Shown in pieces: positions 1 to 4,435 of a DNA stretch of 5,850 nt (positions within the stretch are counted from its first letter, which is position 1; the number at the start of each line of letters is the position of its first letter). The stretch covers positions 1 to 5,850 of the forward strand of contig CAMWNY010000178.1 of NCBI GenBank assembly GCA_947175775.1. Reading direction: 5' to 3'. The DNA comes from an uncultured Lachnospiraceae bacterium (lineage in GTDB: Bacteria > Bacillota > Clostridia > Lachnospirales > Lachnospiraceae). The notes beneath the pieces are model-generated. The model did no database searches and was not told the origin of the DNA. It was given only the letters and a program-made list of their open reading frames with translations. Both the position numbers and the translations under genes were made by a program.

Positions 1-976
1 CCTCAAACTTCGGGCGAAGAAGCTGTGCGTGTTTTTTCATATGGGCGTTTAAGCCGTCAATATTTTTGAAAAATCTTGCGTGACGCAGCTGGTTAATCTT
101 ATCATGTCCGATAATCTGCACATTCATAAACTTATGGATATACTCCATATTTTCCAGTGAAGTGGCAATCGCGGATACGCCGGAGCCGGGAAAGCTTACC
201 TTTGAAGTCGATGCAAAGATATAGACCATGTTCGGATTGCCGGCTTTTTCGCATTCGTCCAAAATATTTAAAATCTCGTCCTGTATTTCATCATAAATAT
301 GATGGATGCAGTACGCATTATCCCAAAAAATGCGGAAATCCTCAGCCTTGGGCTTTAAGTTTGCAAACCGCCTTACGACCTCGTCCGAGTAGGAGATGCC
401 TGTGGGATTGGAATACTTGGGTACGCACCAAATGCCCTTTACCGTATCGTCATTGTTGACGTATTCTTCCACCAAATCCATGTCCGGTCCGTCCTCGTCC
501 ATCGGAATGTTAATCATCTCGATGCCAAACGTTTCCGTAATCTTGAAATGTCTGTCATATCCCGGAACCGGGCATAAAAATTTAACCTTGTCCAGCTTAC
601 ACCACGGCGTGGAACCATTCACACCCTTTACCATCGAACGTACGACCGTGTCATACATAATGTTCAGGCTGGAATTGCCGCATACGATAACATTGTCTTT
701 TTTGACGCCGATCATGTCGGCAAGCAGCCTTCTGCATTCTCCGATGCCGTCCCAGTCCCCGTAATTTCTCGTATCGTTTCCCAAAAGCGTATTCATATCC
801 GCCTGACTGTTGATGACATCCAGCATCGGCATAGACAGCGCTAACTGTGAAGCGCCCGGCTTTCCGCGCGCCATATTGAGAGAGAGGTTCATTTCCTTTG
901 CTTTTTTAAATTCCGCTTCCAAACTTGTTTTGAGCGTTAACAGTTCGTCACGGCTCATGTCCTTATATGCTTTCAT
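1..976 (-). CDS. Aspartate aminotransferase, type Ic family (PLP-dependent, fold type I); 3' end cut by window edge
   Basis: This is a cytoplasmic PLP enzyme that should move an amino group between an amino acid (probably aspartate or a relative) and a 2-oxo acid. 325 residues are visible; the family usually runs to about 420-430, so roughly the last 100 are missing. Family signatures appear in order: MARGKP (residues 35-40), the GNSS cofactor loop (100-103), PVPGYDRHF (136-144), GIWCVPKYSNPTG (181-193), DNAY (219-222, Asp219 facing the PLP pyridine nitrogen) and STSKVSFPG, where Lys259 should form the Schiff base. These block signatures are those of type Ic AspAT (Pfam Aminotran_MocR), not the common AspC family. 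The start is the ATG at 976-974, preceded by AGGAAAG about 7 bases upstream. An ATG at 983-981 is out of frame. The frame is open throughout. Family assignment is strong; exact substrate is inferred. Confidence 0.93.
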   Translation of the reverse strand, partial: MKAYKDMSRDELLTLKTSLEAEFKKAKEMNLSLNMARGKPGASQLALSMPMLDVINSQADMNTLLGNDTRNYGDWDGIGECRRLLADMIGVKKDNVIVCGNSSLNIMYDTVVRSMVKGVNGSTPWCKLDKVKFLCPVPGYDRHFKITETFGIEMINIPMDEDGPDMDLVEEYVNNDDTVKGIWCVPKYSNPTGISYSDEVVRRFANLKPKAEDFRIFWDNAYCIHHIYDEIQDEILNILDECEKAGNPNMVYIFASTSKVSFPGSGVSAIATSLENMEYIHKFMNVQIIGHDKINQLRHARFFKNIDGLNAHMKKHAQLLRPKFE

Positions 977-1032
977 AATGCATCTTTCCTTTTTTGTATT
1001 TTATTTTCATGTGAATTCATATCAAAATCACA

Positions 1033-1079
1033 CCTGCATCATATTTTATCATTTTCTTTTAGCTGATGCAATATGCAGG
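1033..1079. repeat. Nested inverted repeats around the aminotransferase promoter
   Basis: TGCATCA (1035-1041) pairs with TGATGCA (1064-1070), and CCTGCAT (1033-1039) pairs with ATGCAGG (1073-1079). The two 7-bp pairs overlap and cannot both form in one strand at once. The right arms cover the -35 and the left arms sit near the expected transcription start, so an operator or looping site is possible. Short AT-rich repeats like these also arise by chance. Confidence 0.35.
1043..1071 (-). promoter_or_regulatory. Predicted sigma-A-type promoter of the aminotransferase gene
   Basis: On the minus strand there is a -35 TTGCAT (1071-1066), a 17-base spacer and a -10 TAAAAT (1048-1043). A TG one base upstream of the -10 makes it an extended -10. 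The leader would be about 60 bases. A second extended -10 (TGTTATAAT, 1174-1166) lies further upstream but has no convincing -35, so it is a weaker alternative. Confidence 0.6.
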
Positions 1080-1185
1080 AACAATGATATATGTAATTGT
1101 ATGTATAAATGTTACAATTCACACCCACGCCAGTTTTTATCGGCATACAAGCTATTGAGGTATGAATTATAACAGATTTTGCACA

Positions 1186-1211
1186 CAAAATGCTAAAAAG
1201 CAAGCATTTTG
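1186..1211. repeat. 9-bp perfect inverted repeat (hairpin), function unknown
   Basis: CAAAATGCT (1186-1194) and AGCATTTTG (1203-1211) are perfect reverse complements around an 8-base loop. Neither side is followed by a T-tract, and no gene ends nearby, so it is not a standard terminator. It may be an operator or part of a dispersed intergenic repeat. Confidence 0.45.
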
Positions 1212-1230
1212 GCGCATGATTCCCACTACT

Positions 1231-1260
1231 TTGGTGGACGTCTGAACAGTAACGTATAAA
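1231..1260 (+). promoter_or_regulatory. Weak candidate promoter for the prenyltransferase gene
   Basis: TTGGTG (1231-1236) and TATAAA (1255-1260) are separated by 18 bases, giving a poor -35 and a good -10. Transcription would begin near 1267, next to the small repeat ACCAA-AAA-TTGGT, leaving a leader of about 78 bases. The promoter is called mainly because one is required in this gap. Confidence 0.35.
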
Positions 1261-1332
1261 TTACCAAAAATTGGTCATATTAATAAAAACCGTTTGACTT
1301 GCATAAGCAGAACGGACATCTTGAAAAAGGTC

Positions 1333-1338
1333 AGGGGG
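1333..1338 (+). promoter_or_regulatory. Shine-Dalgarno that fixes the prenyltransferase start
   Basis: AGGGGG lies 6 bases before the ATG at 1345. It settles the start against an in-frame TTG at 1294, which would add 17 residues with no similarity to the family and has no ribosome binding site. Confidence 0.8.
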
Positions 1339-1344
1339 ATTGGT

Positions 1345-1959
1345 ATGAAACGTATTCCGAAACATATCGGTATTATTCCGGACGGCAACAGACGCTGGGC
1401 AAAGGGAAACGGACTGAAAAAAGAAGAAGGCTACGGCTACGGGCTGGATCCGGGGGTGCGGCTGCTTAGGGCGGCGCAAAGTTACGGCATACAGGAACTG
1501 ACCTACTACGGCTTTACGGTGGATAACTGCAAACGCCCGAAAGAGCAGGTTGCCGCATTTTCGAAAGCATGTATTGAGGCTGTTCAAATGATTGAACAGG
1601 AAAACGCCCAGTTGTATGTTATCGGCAATACGGATTCGCACTGTTTTCCAAAGGAACTGCTTCCCTATGCAAACAAAAAGCGTGAGCCTGTTTGTGGGAA
1701 AGAAACAATCAGAGTGAACTTTTTGGTAAATTATGGTTGGGAATGGGATATGAAGAACGGCTGGGCGTCGCGTGAAATCCCAAGAGTCGATATGGTAATC
1801 CGCTGGGGAGGAATGTGCCGCTTATCCGGCTTTCTGCCCATTCAGACTGTTTATGCGGATTTTTACATTGTAAAAGAGCTGTGGCCCGATTTTCGGGAAA
1901 CGCAATTTACGGACGCGCTGCAATGGTATCAGGAGCAGGATATTACATTAGGGGGATAA
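1345..1959 (+). CDS. Short, divergent cis-prenyltransferase (undecaprenyl diphosphate synthase family protein)
   Basis: The family condenses isopentenyl diphosphate onto an allylic diphosphate in cis, normally giving the C55 lipid carrier for cell-wall glycans. The product here is 204 residues, against about 250 for E. coli UppS. The phosphate-binding block IIPDGNRRWAKG (10-21) holds the equivalent of catalytic Asp26 (Asp13). NxxRP (Asn61, Arg64), NYGWEWD (129-135), VIRWGG (Arg153), RLSGF (Arg159, Ser161), VYADFY and WPDF follow in family order. By ungapped block alignment to E. coli from memory, His43 is Tyr30, Trp75 is Cys62 and metal-binding Glu213 is Asp172. The stretch between NYG..WD and VIR.GG is about 26-28 residues shorter. 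The frame is intact and the motifs well kept, so it looks functional rather than decayed. It stands alone, without the cdsA, dxr or frr neighbours typical of housekeeping uppS, so it is probably an accessory paralogue with unknown chain length or substrate. Confidence 0.85.
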   Translation: MKRIPKHIGIIPDGNRRWAKGNGLKKEEGYGYGLDPGVRLLRAAQSYGIQELTYYGFTVDNCKRPKEQVAAFSKACIEAVQMIEQENAQLYVIGNTDSHCFPKELLPYANKKREPVCGKETIRVNFLVNYGWEWDMKNGWASREIPRVDMVIRWGGMCRLSGFLPIQTVYADFYIVKELWPDFRETQFTDALQWYQEQDITLGG

Positions 1960-1978
1960 AATCCCCCTAATGTAATAT
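1940..1978. terminator. Perfect 18-bp inverted repeat, probable bidirectional terminator between convergent genes
   Basis: Bases 1940-1957 and 1961-1978 are exact reverse complements around a 3-base AAA loop. The inner stem is GGGGGAT/ATCCCCC and the outer stem is AT-rich on both sides, so each strand reads an A-rich flank, a GC core and a partly U-rich flank. The repeat lies between the prenyltransferase (plus) and the secreted-protein gene (minus), where a shared terminator is expected. The left arm includes the last codons of the prenyltransferase and its TAA begins in the arm. There is no classical uninterrupted T-tract, so the terminator role is inferred, while the repeat itself is certain. 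Confidence 0.65.
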
Positions 1979-1986
1979 TAACAGCC

Positions 1987-2691
1987 CTAATTTGAAAATC
2001 CTTCCAATGTAAAGCTGACCGCATTTGCTGGCACGTTGAATTCCCCTTTGTAGGTTCTTCCTACGGAAAGCGCACCCGCATATAATCTGACTTTTGAGAG
2101 GATATTTCCCGCCGCATCACGGAAATATCCGTAGCAGCCCCATTTCCTGAAATCTTCGTCCCGATAGGACGTGCACTTAAACTGAAGCTTTAAGGTGCTT
2201 TTGTAATCATGATAATCCGCATACGTAAAATCATACGGAACAAATTCGTAGCTCACCAGTTCACAGTAATTCTTTTTGTCCGTGCCAAGCTTTGCGGGAA
2301 CGTTCATAATTACCGACGACGCGTTGATGGTCGTATAGGCAACCACGGCAGGATTGTCCATATGAACGACTGCGGCAACCGTTGAGCCGAGTCCGACATA
2401 ATTTACCTGAAAGGCAGCGACGTTTCCGGTATATGCAACCGGTGTGACCGTGGCAACATTGGGGTCTGCAACGATGCAGGCAAGCCTTGACGCGTCAAAT
2501 CCTTCGCCTAATGCTGCGGTAAACGTAGCGGCGCCGTTTTCTGATAAAGTAATCGCGTCTTCCGATAAAATCACGCCGTTTCCGACGCTTTCTTTTGCCG
2601 AAACCCTTGCGGCAGGCATGGCGCTTACTGCAGATACCATGAATGCGGCGCTTAGCGTCGCACAAATCAATCTTTTGAATCCGTTTTTCAT
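1987..2691 (-). CDS. Secreted protein with Ig-like N-terminal half; function unknown
   Basis: The product is 234 residues. A Sec signal peptide is clear: basic start (MKNGFKR), hydrophobic core (residues 8-22) and two AxA-type cleavage sites, after Ala24 or after Ala32 (VSA-KE), the latter giving a more plausible mature start. Residues about 39-123 read like a bacterial Ig-like (BIG) strand pattern: ILSEDAITLSENG, then an alternating segment around DPNVATVTPV, then a G-rich turn and AAVVH. Residues about 135-234 form a second beta-rich part with the motif FRDAAGNIL and a GRTYKGEF turn, somewhat like FxLYD-type extracellular domains. Four cysteines (72, 143, 173, 186) lie in the mature part. 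There is no lipobox, LPxTG motif or C-terminal membrane segment, so it should be released or held non-covalently. AAGGAGA (2704-2698) sits 6 bases from the ATG. I do not recognise the family, and no catalytic motif is visible. Confidence 0.85.
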   Translation of the reverse strand: MKNGFKRLICATLSAAFMVSAVSAMPAARVSAKESVGNGVILSEDAITLSENGAATFTAALGEGFDASRLACIVADPNVATVTPVAYTGNVAAFQVNYVGLGSTVAAVVHMDNPAVVAYTTINASSVIMNVPAKLGTDKKNYCELVSYEFVPYDFTYADYHDYKSTLKLQFKCTSYRDEDFRKWGCYGYFRDAAGNILSKVRLYAGALSVGRTYKGEFNVPANAVSFTLEGFSN

Positions 2692-2759
2692 AAATAATCT
2701 CCTTAATTGTTCTTATTGTTAAAAATGTATCAATATAAAATAAGCATTTACTGCATTAT

Positions 2760-2787
2760 ATTATAAAGAAACCTGATGAAATGACAA
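2760..2787 (-). promoter_or_regulatory. Predicted sigma-A-type promoter of the secreted-protein gene
   Basis: On the minus strand there is TTGTCA (2787-2782), a 16-base spacer and a perfect TATAAT (2765-2760). A second TATAAT (2760-2755) overlaps it by one base, at 21 bases from the -35. The leader would be about 60 bases and ends in a strong ribosome binding site. Confidence 0.65.
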
Positions 2788-2869
2788 GTCAAATTATAAA
2801 AAGTTTATATTATTTCCATTTATTTCATAAAGATGTAAGGGTTTTGCAAAAAGTATAAAAGAAAAATTA

Positions 2870-2884
2870 ACAAATGAAATTTGT
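2870..2884. promoter_or_regulatory. Small perfect inverted repeat upstream of the efflux operon, possible operator
   Basis: ACAAAT-GAA-ATTTGT is a perfect 6-bp inverted repeat with a 3-base centre. It lies about 25 bases upstream of the candidate -10 of the pump operon, where a dimeric regulator could act. No regulator gene is in the window, and the AT-rich setting makes chance occurrence plausible. Confidence 0.3.
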
Positions 2885-2909
2885 ACTTTCCTAATTGAAA
2901 AAAAAAGTA

Positions 2910-2915
2910 TATGAT
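2910..2915 (+). promoter_or_regulatory. Candidate -10 element of the RND efflux operon
   Basis: TATGAT lies about 36 bases before the adaptor start. The hexamer 17 bases upstream (TTTCCT, 2887-2892) is a poor -35, so the promoter may be weak or activator-dependent. A promoter is needed here because the upstream gene is divergent. Confidence 0.35.
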
Positions 2916-2951
2916 AGCAGATGAAAACATTTTTATGAGAGAGGAGCAATT

Positions 2952-4421
2952 ATGAAAAACAGACAGAAAAAACTGGCAATTCTCCTGTGTACTGCCATTT
3001 CGTCACTTTCCCTTTGGGGCTGCGGCGGCGAGCAGGTCGCGGAGGAGACTGCGGCAGATGTAGCGTCAGTTGAGGCGTCGAACCCTGAAATTGGAAGCCT
3101 GAAGCTCTCGAACAGTTTTATTGCGACAATCAGCCCCGACGAGTCGGTGTATGTAATACCAAAAACAACGGCGGAGGTGCTTTCGGTCAATGTCGAGGCG
3201 GGCGATGTCGTGCAGGAAGGCGACGTGCTTGCCGTGCTTGACGATACGATGGCGCAGCTTCAGCTTGACAATGCGCAGCTCCAGTTAGATAATGCACAGC
3301 ACGCATACAATCTTTCCTACGGAGATGCGGCGACAACGATTAATGATATGCAGACGGACAGCAATCTAAACCAGGCATCTGACGGTGTGGAAAGCCTGCA
3401 GGAAAAGCTTGCCGATGCAATGGATAACCTGCAGTATTATAAGGATATGCTAAAGGATGAGGAGGCGGAACTTGACCATTTAAAGGAAGAGTACGACTTC
3501 ACCAATGATGTCGATGAGATTAAGGACTACGCTGAGGACAATTACGATCAGACCAACCCGAAGGAAGCGGCAGAGTACGCAAAAGTTATGGCGCGTTATC
3601 AAAGCGCGGCGGCAAAGGTCGGAACGACAGAAGGAAAGATTTCGGCGTATAAACAGGCGATTGACCAGCTTGAGGAGACAATCGATACGCTGCAGAAAAA
3701 TATTGACAGTACATATAATACTTACAGTCAGGCGGTTACGTCAAGCAATCTAAGCAACAACGAGCTGCGTGAGGAGCAGAAAAAAGTGTCGCAGAACGGC
3801 ATTGCGGCGGCGCAGCTTGGCATTGAACAGGCGAAGGAAAGTCTTGACGCCTATACGATTACGGCGACGATTTCCGGCGTGATAGAGACGGTCAATGTGG
3901 ACGAACATGATTTTGCGACCTCAAGCAATCCGGCATTTGTGATTTCGAACAAAAATACGATGACTGCCACATTCTATGTGAGCGAGGACGTCCGAAACAC
4001 GTTTTCCACAGGACAGAGCGTGAGCGTGGAAAAGGACGGAACACAGTATGCGGGTGAAATTATTGAAATCGGCGCCGCAATTGACCAGGCGACAGGATTA
4101 TTTAAAGTAAAGGCGAGTGTGGGCGGCGATACGTCGGCATTGCTTTCTGGCACGAAGGCAACCGTCACGACGGATACCTACCATGAAAACAACGCGGTGA
4201 TTGTGCCTTATGAATCGGTCTATTACGACGGTACGGAGGCTTATGTATATACGGTTGTGGACGGCAAGGCAAAGAAGACCTATGTCACCACGGGACTTTA
4301 CGATACAGAGCGCATTGTAATCAGCGAGGGGCTTTCGGGAACGGATATGCTGATTACGACATGGTCTGCGCAGCTGCGCGACGGTGTGGATGTGTCCATT
4401 ATTACGGCGGCGAAAGAATAG
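2952..4421 (+). CDS. RND efflux periplasmic-type adaptor (HlyD/AcrA-like membrane fusion protein), lipoprotein
   Basis: This 489-residue protein should couple to the RND permease encoded next and assist export of drugs, lipids or other small molecules. A lipoprotein signal is visible: basic start, hydrophobic stretch and lipobox LWGC with Cys24 as the lipidated residue. The first half of the biotinyl-lipoyl barrel-sandwich is at about 66-98 (AEVLSVNVEAGDVVQEGD). A long helical hairpin covers about 99-296, rich in Gln, Glu, Lys, Leu and Ala. The second lipoyl half is at about 302-332 (ISGVIETVNV), a beta-barrel at about 336-408 (TATFYVSEDV) and a membrane-proximal domain from about 412. The hairpin opens with a heptad AQLQLDN repeated exactly (101-107, 108-114). 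GAGAGGAG (2939-2946) lies 5 bases before the ATG. It is the first gene of the operon; the permease starts 14 bases after its stop. Family assignment is strong; substrate is unknown. Confidence 0.93.
   Translation: MKNRQKKLAILLCTAISSLSLWGCGGEQVAEETAADVASVEASNPEIGSLKLSNSFIATISPDESVYVIPKTTAEVLSVNVEAGDVVQEGDVLAVLDDTMAQLQLDNAQLQLDNAQHAYNLSYGDAATTINDMQTDSNLNQASDGVESLQEKLADAMDNLQYYKDMLKDEEAELDHLKEEYDFTNDVDEIKDYAEDNYDQTNPKEAAEYAKVMARYQSAAAKVGTTEGKISAYKQAIDQLEETIDTLQKNIDSTYNTYSQAVTSSNLSNNELREEQKKVSQNGIAAAQLGIEQAKESLDAYTITATISGVIETVNVDEHDFATSSNPAFVISNKNTMTATFYVSEDVRNTFSTGQSVSVEKDGTQYAGEIIEIGAAIDQATGLFKVKASVGGDTSALLSGTKATVTTDTYHENNAVIVPYESVYYDGTEAYVYTVVDGKAKKTYVTTGLYDTERIVISEGLSGTDMLITTWSAQLRDGVDVSIITAAKE
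3252..3293 (+). repeat. Two tandem 21-bp units coding a duplicated heptad
   Basis: Units 3252-3272 and 3273-3293 both code AQLQLDN. They differ at four bases, and all four changes are synonymous. The pattern fits an old duplication at the start of the adaptor coiled coil, with the protein sequence retained. Confidence 0.7.
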
Positions 4422-4425
4422 GAGG
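4420..4425 (+). promoter_or_regulatory. Shine-Dalgarno of the permease, overlapping the adaptor stop codon
   Basis: AGGAGG shares its first two bases with the TAG stop of the adaptor (4419-4421) and lies 10 bases before the permease ATG at 4436. Ribosomes ending the adaptor would clear or occupy this site, which suggests translational coupling of the two pump subunits. Confidence 0.75.
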
Positions 4426-4435
4426 CGACTGGTAA

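Larger units (their letters stand above)
977..1344. other. Divergent intergenic region between the aminotransferase and prenyltransferase genes
   Basis: This 368-base AT-rich gap separates two genes read outward. Its left third carries the minus-strand promoter and nested repeats. Its right half carries a 9-bp hairpin (1186-1211), a small CCAC/GTGG hairpin (1223-1237), a possible plus-strand promoter (1231-1260) and the repeat ACCAA-AAA-TTGGT (1263-1275). I see no ORF with a ribosome binding site, no tRNA, and no riboswitch or T-box consensus. Since the neighbouring gene upstream of the prenyltransferase points away from it, the prenyltransferase promoter should lie here. Confidence 0.6.

Noticed and set aside
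157..1172. Three plus-strand open frames (157-459, 396-764, 810-1172)
   Set aside because: They lie wholly or mostly antisense to the clearly conserved aminotransferase, give low-complexity Arg/Ser/Pro-rich or unrecognisable products, and lack ribosome binding sites.
1186..1211. Reading the 9-bp hairpin as an intrinsic terminator
   Set aside because: No T-tract follows on either strand and no gene ends nearby.
1294..1344. In-frame upstream TTG start for the prenyltransferase, adding 17 residues
   Set aside because: No ribosome binding site precedes it, the added residues do not resemble the family, and the ATG at 1345 has AGGGGG at good spacing and begins at the expected MKRIPKHIGII region.
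977..1344. Riboswitch or T-box leader upstream of either flanking gene
   Set aside because: No T-box sequence, TPP, SAM or purine motif could be recognised; only short simple repeats are present.
1261..1641. Minus-strand open frame opposite the prenyltransferase
   Set aside because: It is antisense to a gene with conserved motifs, and its product resembles nothing and has no start signal.
2444..2722. Plus-strand open frame opposite the secreted-protein gene
   Set aside because: It mirrors the Ala/Ser-rich signal peptide region of the real gene. The minus-strand frame has the signal peptide, promoter and ribosome binding site.
3505..3753. Plus-strand Arg-rich frame within the adaptor gene
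   Set aside because: It is an out-of-frame reading of the coiled-coil codons; the adaptor frame is intact.
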